Of a stretch of 33,688 bases of DNA, positions 17,202 through 28,100 are shown piece after piece (positions within the stretch are counted from its first letter, which is position 1; every line of letters starts with the position of its first letter). The translations under genes and the position numbers were made by a program. The notes beneath the pieces are model-generated. The model saw nothing but the letters and a program-made list of their open reading frames with translations. It ran no database searches and was not told the DNA's origin. Source of the stretch: Streptomyces mutomycini (lineage in GTDB: Bacteria; Actinomycetota; Actinomycetes; Streptomycetales; Streptomycetaceae); contig NZ_MAPV01000028.1 of assembly GCF_001700505.1 (NCBI RefSeq), positions 505 through 34,192 on the forward strand, given 5' to 3'.

Positions 17202-17942
17202 GTGCACAAGGAATTCGCGGTCGTGACCGGCGGCACCAAAGGCATCGGCCTCGGGCTGAGTGGGCGCCTGGTGTCGTTGGGGTACCGGGTCGTGGCGCTC
17301 TATCGGGGTGACAAGGAGTCCGCCGCCGCGGCCGAGCGCGAGTTCGGCGACTCCTTCCGGGCCCTGCAGGCCGACCTGGCGGACCCCGAGGCGGTGGTCA
17401 CCGTGGCGGAAGAGATGCTCGCGGAGTACGGGGCGCCGAGGGTGCTGGTCAACAACGCCGGGCGGAACATCGACGGTCCCTTCCTCGACATGTCGTTCGA
17501 GGACTGGGACCAGGTGATCGCGGCCAACCTGTCCGCGCCGTTCTACCTCACGCGGGTGCTCGCGCCGAAGATGCTCGAGGCGGGCGGTGGGTCGGTGGTG
17601 AACGTCGCGGCCACCACGGGGATCCGTCCGCGGCTCGACGGGCTGAACTACTGCGCCAGCAAGGCGGGGCTCCTGCACTTCACGAAGTGCCTCGCGATGG
17701 AGCTCGCTCCGACCATTCGCGTCAACTCGCTCATACCCGGAATGATTGACACCGAGGAGATGCGTACGCGATTCCGGACGGACGAACCGAGTTGGCGCGA
17801 CAAGTTGCTCGATGAGATCCCCCAGCGCCGCATCGGGAATGTCGACATGATGGCCGACGCGCTCGAATTCCTCATCGGGGAGAAATCTTCGTACGTCACC
17901 GGTCAGAAGTTGATCGTGGACGGCGGGCAGTTCATGTGGTGA
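17202..17942 (+). CDS. Short-chain dehydrogenase/reductase, FabG-like, with altered catalytic Ser
   Basis: A 246-residue single-domain SDR, the normal length for the classical family. The Rossmann cofactor loop TGGTKGIG starts at residue 9, the NNAG motif is present, and the active-site YxxxK is Tyr 150 and Lys 154 (YCASK). Thirteen residues before Tyr, where FabG has its catalytic Ser, this protein has Ala 137 in NVAATTG. A neighbouring Thr could substitute. The C-terminal block SSYVTGQKLIVDGG is typical of the family. The start is chosen as GTG 17202 because of the ribosome site; an upstream ATG at 17181 would add seven residues. The gene precedes a SIS-domain gene by 56 bases and probably shares its transcript. 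Likely an NAD(P)-dependent oxidation or reduction of a pathway intermediate; the substrate is unknown. Confidence 0.9.
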   Translation: MHKEFAVVTGGTKGIGLGLSGRLVSLGYRVVALYRGDKESAAAAEREFGDSFRALQADLADPEAVVTVAEEMLAEYGAPRVLVNNAGRNIDGPFLDMSFEDWDQVIAANLSAPFYLTRVLAPKMLEAGGGSVVNVAATTGIRPRLDGLNYCASKAGLLHFTKCLAMELAPTIRVNSLIPGMIDTEEMRTRFRTDEPSWRDKLLDEIPQRRIGNVDMMADALEFLIGEKSSYVTGQKLIVDGGQFMW

Positions 17943-17982
17943 TCACGGTGGTGTGTGCGAGAAGGCATTCCCCAACTTTCTG

Positions 17983-17990
17983 AGAAGAGG
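17983..17990 (+). promoter_or_regulatory. Ribosome binding site that sets the SIS-protein start at 17999
   Basis: AGAAGAGG lies eight bases before ATG 17999. A GTG at 17993 is only two bases away from it, too close, and ATG 18011 is too far, so 17999 is favoured. Confidence 0.5.
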
Positions 17991-17998
17991 CTGTGCAC

Positions 17999-19102
17999 AT
18001 GCGTACTCGAATGGACCGGTACGAGGAGTTTCTCTCCGAGAATTACCGGAAGGGCTTCACGAAGTCCGATGAATACTCGCTGGACGAGCTTTCCGACAGC
18101 CTGCGCGCACGTATCGCCGCAGGTCAGTTCAAGCGTGTGGTCTTCACCGGCATGGGGTGCTCGGCGATCGTCTCCGACGTCGTCCGCGCCTTCTTCATCT
18201 CGACGGGCACCGAGGTGGAGTTCCACGTCTTCAACGACTACGACCACGCCTACCTGTTGCCGTCGTCCGTCATCGACGACGACGGGACGCTGATCATCCT
18301 GAGTTCCTACAGCGGCCACTCCATGGAGCCCGCGCGAGCCTTCCACGCGCTCACACGCGCCCACGACCGGATGGTCCTGCTCACCTCCGGCGGGCGCCTG
18401 GCCGAGCTGGGCCGGCAGGCAGGCGTGTCGATCCTCCGCTGGGAACTGAGCGAGCCCGACCGCGAGTACCCCCTGTTCCACGTGGGGCAGTACTTCGCCA
18501 TCCTGCTGGACGTCTTCCACCGGCTGGGCCTGGTCGCGCAGGACTTCGGCGACGAGGTGCGGGCGCTCCCGGACCACCTGGCCCACGACTTCACCGAAGC
18601 CCACCGTGAGCTGGCGCGCACGGCGGCCCAGCGGAGCCAGGACGCCAACATCATCATGATCGCCTCCCCGGTGTGGCACGAGAGCCTGCTCAAGCTGGCC
18701 AAGATGCACCTCAACGAGATCGCCATGGTGCCTGCCACCCGCAACTACTTCCACGAGTTCTGCCACAGCGAGGTGGCGACCCTGTCGGACCCGACGCGCA
18801 AGCACAGTGTGCTGGTCTTCACCGACGCGGACGACGACGAGTACACGCAGGGGAAGCGGAAGAACCTGATGGGTCTGCTCACGAGCGACTGCCCGGAGAA
18901 CCGGAACATCGAGGTGATCGAGATCCCCATGACCGAACCCACCTTCATGCGGAAGTACTTCACCGCCCTGGAGTTCGTCCAGCACCTCACGCTGGCTCTC
19001 GGCCGGGCACACGAGACGCAGTCCCGCAACCTCATATCCGAGGCCGCCGGAAACCCCTGGTACCACGGCGACACCATCCTCGCGGAAGTGGCTGCCCGCT
19101 AG
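17999..19102 (+). CDS. SIS-domain protein related to phosphoglucose/phosphomannose isomerases
   Basis: A 367-residue protein with two sugar-isomerase (SIS) lobes. The first phosphosugar-binding loop is GMGCSA (residues 51-56), the second SSYSG (102-106), followed by MVLLTSGGRLAE, which resembles the ITSGGKL block of bifunctional phosphoglucose/phosphomannose isomerases. In the second lobe, LNEIAMVPA (Glu 240) and FCHSEV (His 256) line up with the family's catalytic Glu and His blocks. The C terminus does not show the usual DP...K ending that provides the catalytic Lys; it ends in GNPWYHGDTILAEVAAR. The fold is clear but isomerase activity is uncertain. The gene lies between an SDR and the giant PKS, probably in one transcript with both. 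Possible roles are sugar-phosphate supply for glycosylation, handling of a phosphorylated precursor, or a new activity; no glycosyltransferase is seen in this window. Confidence 0.82.
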   Translation: MRTRMDRYEEFLSENYRKGFTKSDEYSLDELSDSLRARIAAGQFKRVVFTGMGCSAIVSDVVRAFFISTGTEVEFHVFNDYDHAYLLPSSVIDDDGTLIILSSYSGHSMEPARAFHALTRAHDRMVLLTSGGRLAELGRQAGVSILRWELSEPDREYPLFHVGQYFAILLDVFHRLGLVAQDFGDEVRALPDHLAHDFTEAHRELARTAAQRSQDANIIMIASPVWHESLLKLAKMHLNEIAMVPATRNYFHEFCHSEVATLSDPTRKHSVLVFTDADDDEYTQGKRKNLMGLLTSDCPENRNIEVIEIPMTEPTFMRKYFTALEFVQHLTLALGRAHETQSRNLISEAAGNPWYHGDTILAEVAAR

Positions 19103-19169
19103 TCAGTCACGGGCCCGGAGCACCGTCTCCTCCCCGAGTGAGCTCAGGCAAAAAAGGAGTGTTGGGTCA
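19103..19169 (+). promoter_or_regulatory. Short leader of the large PKS gene with strong ribosome site
   Basis: The 67-base gap carries an A6 run directly followed by GGAG (AAGGAG at 19154-19159), ten bases before GTG 19170. The A-rich lead is striking in such GC-rich DNA and should favour open ribosome access for this very long message. No terminator is apparent, so co-transcription with the SIS gene is likely. Confidence 0.55.
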
Positions 19170-22100
19170 GTGAACAACCCGGTTCCGGCGGTTGCCGATA
19201 CGGACGTCGCCATCATCGGCATGGCCGGGCGCTTCCCCGGCGCCGACGACCTGGACTCCTTCTGGCGCCTGCTCAGCGAGGGCCGCGAGGGCATCACCCG
19301 CTTCAGCCGCGAGGAACTGGCGGAAGCGGGGGTGCCCGCCCGGCTGCTGGACGACCCGGAGTACGTCCCCGCCCACGGCACCATCCCGGACGCCGACCTG
19401 TTCGACACCGGATACTTCGAGTTCACCCCCGCCGAGGCCGCGATCACCGACCCGCAGCACCGCATCCTGCTGACGGCCGGCCACGCCGCCCTGGAGCACG
19501 CCGGCTACGACCCGGCCCGCCACGACGGGCTGATCAGCGTCTACGCCGGCGCGGCCATCAACACCTACCTCCAGCAGCAGGTCCTGCCCCACGTCGACCA
19601 GACCACCACCTCCGAGCACTTCGCGGTGATGGTCGGCAACGACAAGGACTTCCTGGCCACCCGCCTGTCGTACAAACTCGACCTCAAAGGACCCAGCTAC
19701 GCCGTCCAGACCGCCTGTTCCACCTCCCTCGTCGCCCTCCACCTGGCGTGCCAGGGCCTGATCAACGGCGAGTGCGACATGGCACTGGCCGGCGGCGTCA
19801 CAGTGAAACTGCCCCAGGCCAAGGGGTACTTGTACGAGGAGGGCGCGATCCTGTCCCGGGACGGGCACGTCCGCACCTTCGACGCGGACGCCAGCGGCAC
19901 CGTCCTCGGCAACGGCGTCGGTGTCGTGGTCCTCAAACTCCTGCGGGACGCCATCGCGGACCGGGACACCATTCACGCCGTCGTCAAGGGCACGGCCACC
20001 AACAACGACGGCTCCGCCAAGGTGAGCTTCGCCGCGCCCGGCGCCGCCGGCCAGACAGCCGTCATCCGCGAGGCGCACACCGTCTCCGGCGTCGACCCCC
20101 GCAGCATCGGATACGTCGAGGCACACGGAACCGCCACCCGCCTCGGCGACCCGGTCGAGGTCTCGGCGCTCACCCGGGCGTTCCGCGACTCCGGCCCCGA
20201 CACCGGGTACTGCGCCATCGGCTCGGTGAAGTCCAACATCGGCCACCTGGACGCGGCTGCCGGAGTGGCAGGCGTGATCAAGACGGTGCTGATGATGAAG
20301 CACCGGACGCTGGTGCCGACCGTCAACCACACCACCCCCAACCCGGCCATCGACTTCGCGGCCGGCCCCTTCAAGGTGAGCACCGGCACCACCCCCTGGA
20401 CAGGGGAGGGCCCGCTGCGCGCCGGCGTCAGCTCCTTCGGTATCGGCGGCACCAACGCGCACGCGGTCCTCCAGGAAGCCCCGCCCGCCCCCGGCACCGG
20501 CGACGCGCACCGCGCCCAGCAGCTGCTGGTGGTGTCCGCCCGCACCGCGACCGCGCTGACAACGGCCGCGCAGAACCTGGCCGCGTACCTCGACGGCGAC
20601 GACACTGCCGCGCTCGCCGACGTCGCCTACACGCTGGCCGTGGGACGCCGCGCCCACGAGTACCGGCTCGCCGTCACCGGCTCCGACCGCGTCGCTCTCG
20701 CCCGGGCGCTGCGCACGACTCCGGTCCCCGAGCGGCCCGGGACCGGCGAGGTCTCCTTCGTCTTCGCCGAGGACGTCCCGGACGCGGCGAGCCTGGCCGG
20801 CCGGTGGGCTGCCACCGAGCCCGCCTTCGCCGGGTACCACGAGGCCGCACTCGCCGCGGGCGCCGACCGACTGGGGGAGCGGGGGCAGGCGTTCGCCCTG
20901 CAGTACGCGCTGGGCAAGCTGTGGCTCGACCTGGGCCTCACCCCGGTCGCGGTGCACGGCGACGGGCTCGCCGCCCGGGCCGCCGCCTGCGTGACCGGGG
21001 CGCTGCGGCTCCGGGACGCGCTGACCGACGACGGCCCCAAAGAGCGCGCCACCCGCGCACGCATCCCGGTGCGCGGTGCCAACGACGAGGTTCGCGGTGT
21101 CGCCCTCGGCGTGACCGACGGCCCCTGGGACGGCGTGGCCCGCGCCTGGCAGGCCGGCAGCGACGTGGACTGGGCGGCCTGGTTCGAGGGCGAGGAGCGT
21201 GGCCGCGTCCCGCTGCCCACGTACCCCTTCGAGGGCCGCCGCTGCTGGCTGACCGGCCCGGGCGCCGGCGCACCCGCCGACCGGGTCACCGGCCCCGGTC
21301 CGCACCCCATGCTGGACGAGAACGTCTCCACCCTGGACACCCTCGCCTACCGCAGCTCACGCACCGGCACCGAGTTCTACCTGGCCGACCACCGTGTCGA
21401 CGCCGAGCCCGTCCTGCCCGCCGCCGGACAGCTGGAACTGGCCCGCGCGGCCGGCGAACTCTCCCTCGGCGGACCGGTCCGGCTGCGCGGAGTCTCGTTC
21501 GAGCAACTGCTCACCTACGCCGCCGGCCCGCGCACCGCGCTGGTCGAGCTGTGGCGAGAGCGCGACACCGTCGGGTTCGAACTCACCGCCGGCGAGAGCG
21601 TGGTCGCGGCCGGCGAGATCCACCCCGGTGCCGTCGAGCCCCCGGCACCGGCCGATCCGGCCGCCGTCGCCGCCCGCTGCGCCGAGCTGGTCACCCACAC
21701 CGACTGCTACGACATCCTGCACGCTCGCGGCCTGGACTACGGCCCCCGCATGCGCGCCCTCACCGAGGTCCGGCTCGGTGACGGGGAGGCCCTCGGCACC
21801 CTCGAACTGCCCGACGGTGCCTCGCTCGACGGCGTCGTGCTCAACCCCGCGCTCCTCGACGGTGCCCTGCACGCCCTGGTCGTACTGCTGGCCCGCGCCT
21901 ACGGCGAGACGGCGGACGGCTTCCTGCCGCTGGCCCTGGGCGAACTCGGCGTGCACGCCCCCGTCACGGGGCCCTGCCATGTCCATGTCGTGCTTGGCCG
22001 GCTGGGGAAGCGGACCGCGCACGCCGACCTCACCGTCGTGGACACCCACGGACAGGTCCTCGCCCGCCTGCACGACCTCGCCGTGCGCGTCCTCGGCGAA

Positions 22101-25100
22101 CCCCGTGAGTCGGCCCTGCTGGCCCGCCGCTGGACCGCCGTGCCCGCCGAGCCCACCGGCGCCGCCCTCGGCGACACCGCCGCCGTCGTCACCGCCGACC
22201 CGGCGCGCGGCGCACAGCTCGTCGCTCACCTCACCGCCCTGGGCATCGGCACGGTCACCAACGGCCTCGACCCGGCCACCGAGCCCGATGTCGTCCTCGT
22301 CGACGAACCGGCCCCCGAACAGGCGCTGCACGTCGTCCGCACGCTCCTCGCCGCCCGCCCCGCCGCACCCGTGCGCGTCCTGCTGCTGCACCGCCACGAG
22401 ACCGGCGGCCCACGCCCCGAACGCGCCGCACTCGCCGCCTTCGCCAGGACCGTCCGGGCGGAGAACCCCCTGCTCGAAGTGCAGGCCGTCGGCCTCGCCG
22501 AGGAAGTGGCCGAGGCCGACGCGCTCGCCGGCGAACTGGCGGGCCACGGCCGCGACCCCGAGGTCGCCCACACCGCGCAGGGCCGCCGGATCCCGCAGGC
22601 CGAGCCGGCCCCGGCGGCCGACCCGGCAAGGGTCCGCGACGGAGGCGTGTACGTGGTGACGGGCGGCGCCGGCGGACTGGGCCGCGCCGTCGCAGGGTGG
22701 CTGCTCTCCCGGGCCGACGCCCGCGTGGTCCTGCTGGGCCGCAGCGAGCGGCCCGCCGGCCTGGACGAGCGCCTGGTCTACCGCAGCGTCGACGTGTCCG
22801 ACCCGGATGCCCTGACCGCCCGACTCGCCTCCGTACGCGAGGAGTTCGGTCCGCTCAACGGTGTCGTCCACGCCGCCGGTGTGCTGCGCGACGGCTTCGC
22901 CCTGACCAAGTCCGCCGAGGACTTCGCCGCCGTCCTCGCGCCCAAGGCATCCGGACTGCGAGCCCTGGACACGGCCACCGCCGACGACCCGCTGGACTTC
23001 TTCGTCGCCTTCTCCTCCATCGCCGCCCACATCGGCAACCCCGGCCAGACCGACTACGCGTACGCCAACGCCTACCTGGAGGCCTACGCCGAACGGCACC
23101 GCCGAATGACCGCGATCGCCTGGCCGATGTGGGCCGACGGCGGGATGCGCCAGAGCACCGAGGACGCCGCGGACATCGCCGCCCGCACCGGCTTCGGCGT
23201 ACTGCCGACACAGACCGGTCTCGCCCTGTTCGAGCAGGCCCTCGGCACCCCCGGCGCGCTCGTCGCCGCCTACGGAGACCTCCGCGCCATCACCACCGCC
23301 CTCACCGCGCCCGCCGCCCGGGCGGTCCGGACCGCCACGGCCACCGCGCCCACCGAGGGCGGCGACCCGCGCGACGAGGCCCTGCGGCTGCTGCGCGAGC
23401 TGATCGCCGCCGAGACCGGTCTGGAACCGGCCGAGCTGGCCGAGGACGCCCCGTTCGACCGGCTCGGGATCGACTCGCTGGTGATCGCCAAGCTCAACCG
23501 CGAACTGGACCGGCACTTCGACGCCCTGTCCAAGACCCTCTTCTTCGAATACGCCAACCTGGGTGAACTCGCCGGCTACTTCGCCGAGCACCACGCGGCC
23601 GAACTGACCGGCGGCACGCCGGCGGCCGCACCGCTCACGCCCACGACCGGCGACCCCGCCCCGCGACCGTCGCGCGCCCCGCGCCGTACCGCACGAGCCG
23701 ACGTCGCCGAACCCGCCGACGACGACACCGACGCCATCGCCGTCATCGGCCTGGCCGGCCGCTACCCGGCCGCCGACGACCTCGGCGAGCTCTGGACCAT
23801 CCTGGCCGAGGGCCGCGATGCCATCACCGAGATCCCCGCGGAGCGCTGGGACAGCCGCCGCTGGTACGACCCGGACCCGGCGGCGCCCGGCCTCGCCCAC
23901 ACCCGGTGGGGCGGATTCCTGCGGGACGTCGACCGCTTCGATCCGCTGTTCTTCGGCATCTCCCCGCGCCAGGCCGAACTGATGGACCCCCAGGAGCGCC
24001 TCTTCCTGCAGAACGCCTGGCACGTCCTGGAGGACGCCGGCTACCGCCGCTCCGACCTCGCAGGCCGGCCCGTCGGTGTGTACGCCGGCGTCATGTACGG
24101 CGAATACCAGTTCCACGGCGCGCTGGACGCGCTGCGCGGCGGGCGGCCGCTCACCGGCTCGTCCTTCGCCACCATCGCCAACCGTGTCAGTCACGCCCTG
24201 GACCTGTCCGGCCCGAGCATGGCACTGGACACCATGTGCTCCTCCTCGCTCACCGCGATCCACCTGGCCTGCGAGAGCCTGCGCCGGGGCGAGAGCGAAA
24301 TGGCCATCGCAGGGGGAGTCAATGTCTCCGTCCACCCGTACAAGTTCGCCTTCCTCAGCCAGGGCCGCTTCCTCGCCTCCGACGGCCGCTGCCGGGCCTT
24401 CGGTGCGGGCGGCGACGGCTACGTGCCCGGTGAGGGCGTCGGCGCCGTCCTGCTCAAGCCCTACCGCAAGGCGCTGGCCGACGGGGACCGCATCCACGGC
24501 CTGGTCCTCGGCAGCGCAATCAACCACGGCGCCCGGACCAACGGATACAGCGTGCCCAATCCGCGCGCCCAGCAGCATGCGATCACCACCGCGCTGGAAC
24601 GGGCCGGCGTAACCCCGCAGGACATCGGCTACGTCGAGGCGCACGGCACCGGCACCGCCCTGGGCGACCCGATCGAGCTGACCGGCCTCACCCACGGCTA
24701 CCGGTCCGCCGGGGACGCGCCCGGCCCCTGGGCGATCGGCTCGGTCAAGTCCAACATCGGGCACCTGGAGTCCGCGGCCGGCATAGCCGGACTCACCAAG
24801 GTGCTGCTGCAGTTCCGGCACCGCACCCTGGTGCCCTCGCTGCACTCGGCCGAGCTGAACCCCAACATCGACTTCGGGCGTTCACCGTTCCGGGTCCAGC
24901 GAGAGCTGTCCGAATGGCCCGACGGGGACCGGCCGCGCCGGGCCGGCCTCAGCTCCTTCGGCGCGGGCGGCGCCAACGCGCACCTCGTTCTCGAGGAGTC
25001 CCCGGATCCGGACCCGGTCACCGATGTGCCGGCGGGCGAGCAGCGCACCGGCGAAACCGTGTTGTTCCTGCTCTCCGCCCGCGACGAGGAACGGCTGCGC

Positions 25101-28100
25101 GCCTACGCCGAGTCGGCCGCCCGCTTCGTCAGGACCGAGCGCGTGCCGCTCGCCGACCTGTGCTTCACCACCCAGGTGGGCCGCGAGTCCTTCGACGCCC
25201 GGCTCGCGGTGGCAGTCACCGACGGCGGCGAACTCGCCGACGCGCTCAGCCGGTTCGCCGAAGGCGGCCCGGCCCCCGACCTCACGGACGCGGGCCCGCT
25301 GGCCGGCCCGGCCCGCCGCTGGCTGGGCGGCGCCGACGTGGACTGGGCGGCCTGGCACGCCGGCCGGCCGGGGCCCGCCCCGCGCCGGGTATCCGCCCCG
25401 CGGTACCCGTTCGCCGCGGAACGCTACTGGATACCGCTCGACCCCGACCTGGGCACGGCCGCTCCGCATCCGCTGGTCGACGCCAACGAGTCCACCGTCA
25501 CGGAGGTCCGCTTCCGCAAGACGCTGCGCGCCCACGACCCGCTGCTGCGCGACCACGTGATCGAGGGCCGGCCGCTGCTCGCGGGCGCGGCGACGCTCGA
25601 GTTCGTCCGCGCCGCCGCCGCGCTCGCCGAGCCCGGCACCCGGCACGCCCTGCGCGAGGTGGTGTGGGGCCGAGCCGTCGAACCCGGCGACGGCGAAACG
25701 GAGCTTTACGTCTCCTTCCGCCCGGACGGAACCGGGCTGGCCTTCGAGGTGTACAGCGGGACCGGTGCCGACCGCACCACCCATGCCCGCGGCAGGGCAG
25801 TCCCGGCCCCCGCCGCCCCTGAGGCCCCCGAGGACCTGGCCGCGCTGCGCGCCCGTCTCTCCGTCGTACGCGACGGCCCCACCGCGTACACCGAGTACGC
25901 GGCCGCCGGGTTCGCGTACGGCCCCTCCTTCCAGGTCATCGACGAGATCCGGGTCGGCCCCGGCGAGGCGCTGGTCCGGCTGGCCCGGACCGCTACCGCC
26001 TCGGGCACCCAACTGCCACCTGAGCTCCTCGACGGTGCCCTGCGGGCCTGCCACTGGACCGGCCGGACCACCGCGCCGCGCACCGGTGAACTCGCCGTCC
26101 CCTTCAGCCTCGGAGCCCTGGACGCCTTCGCCCCGCTGCCCGAGGTCTGCCACGCACACGCCCGGGTCTCCGGCGAGTCGGCGGGGGTGCGCCGCTTCGA
26201 CCTGCGCGTCTACGACGACCAGGGTCGTGTCCTCGCCTCCGTGCGGGACTTCGCGGGCCGTCTGCCCGGCAGACAGGGGGCCCTCGTGGACCCCGCGGCC
26301 GGCGCCCCGGTGGCGCCCGTTGGTCCCGCATCCGACGCTCAGGCAGCGCCCGCCGACCGTACGCCCACCGCACAGTCCGGGCCTGACCCCGCCTCCGGCG
26401 AACCCCGCCTCTACGAGCCGTACTGGCACGCCGCCGCCGATCCCGAACCGGCGGACGCCGCCGGGACCCTCGTCCTGCTCGACCGCCGTCCGGAGCTGGA
26501 GGCCGCGCTGGAGGCGACCGGTGTGTGGCGGCGCGTCGTCGCCGTCGGCGACGACACAGGCCGGCTCGCCGCCCTCGCTGACGAGGACGGGCTCGACATC
26601 GCCGTCGTTCTCGACGACGCGGACGGCGGCTCGCCCGCAGACCGGCTCGACCGCGCCTGCGCACCCCTCCTGGACGTGCTCGACGCGGCCCGCACCGGCG
26701 TGCTGCCCGGCCGGGTGCGGTGCCTGGTGCTGCACACCCGGAACGCCGGCGAGGACCGGCCCGAGTGGGCCGCGCTGGCCGGGTTCGCCCGCTCCACGGG
26801 GCCGGTCGCACCCCGCCTGGAGCTGCTCACCCTCGGCGTCGACGCCGAGGCGCCGGTCACCGAGGTCGCCCGGGCAGTGGTGGTGGAACTGCGCGCCGCG
26901 CCCCGCGCCGCAGGCCTGGAAGTCCGCCGCACGGCCTCGGGCGAGCGGCAGGTCCGTGCCCTGCGCACACTCGCAGCCCCGGCCGCCCCGGCCGACGTGC
27001 CCCTGCGGGACGGCGGCGTGTACGTCGTGACCGGCGGCGCCGGTGCCATCGGCCGTGTCCTCGCCGAGCATCTCGCCCGCGACCACGCCGCCAAGCTGGT
27101 GCTGATCGGCCGCTCCGAGCCCGACGAGCGGACTCGCGCCTGGCACCGCACGCTGACCGGCCTCGGCGCCGAGGTGCTCGCGCTGCGCGCCGACGTGGCC
27201 CGGGCCGATGAACTCGGCGCGGCGCTGGCCGCCGCCCGGGACCGGTTCGGAGCCCCGCACGGCGTGTTCCACCTGGCGGGCGTCGCCGACGAGGGGCGCG
27301 CCGACGGCGACCGGGAGCGCTTCGCCCGGCTGCTCGGCGCCAAGACCCACGGCCTGGTCCACCTGGACCGGCTGACCCGCGAGGACACCCTCGACCTCTT
27401 CGTGGTCTTCTCCTCCGTCTCCTCCCTCATCGGTGACTTCGGAGCGGCCGGCTACGCCACCGCCAACCGCTTCGCCGACCTCTACACGGTGCTCCGCGAC
27501 CACCGGGTGCGCCGGGGCGAGGCGCACGGCCGCAGTCTCTCCCTGGCCTGGCCGCTCTGGGCGGTGGGCGGGGTCGACGGGCTGGTCCGCGAGGAGGAAC
27601 TGGCCGCGTACACCCGCCGCAGCGGGATGCGGGCGCTGACCGCACAAGCGGGTCTCGACCTCCTCGCCCGCTCCTTCGCCCCCGGCGCCTCGTGGCTCGT
27701 GCCCGCGTGGGGCGACCCGGCGGCCCTCGACGCCGCCCTGACGGGTACGCCTGCCCCGTCCCGGCCCGTCGCGTCCCGGCCCGTCGTCGCCGCCCCTGAC
27801 GGCCGGCTCCGGGACCGGCTGGTGGAGCACCTGCGCGAGGTCCTCGCGGGAGTGCTCAAGCTGCCCGCAGGGCGTCTCGACAGCCGCGTCCCCCTGGACG
27901 GCTACGGCCTGGACTCGGTGCTGGTCATGGAGTCCAACTCGCTTCTGGGCAAGGACTTCCCGGGCCTGCGCGGCACCGTGTTCTTCGAGTTCCGGACGGT
28001 CGACGAGCTGGCCGGCCACATCCTCGCCGAGCAGGGCGACGCCGTCACCCGCCTGTTCCCCGAGGAGACCGAGCCGCCGCGGCAGGAGACCGAGCCGTCG

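Noticed and set aside
17148..17678. 176-aa - strand frame overlapping the SDR gene and the intergenic region
   Set aside because: Mostly antisense to the SDR; no motif seen. The intergenic part is too short to support a separate gene.
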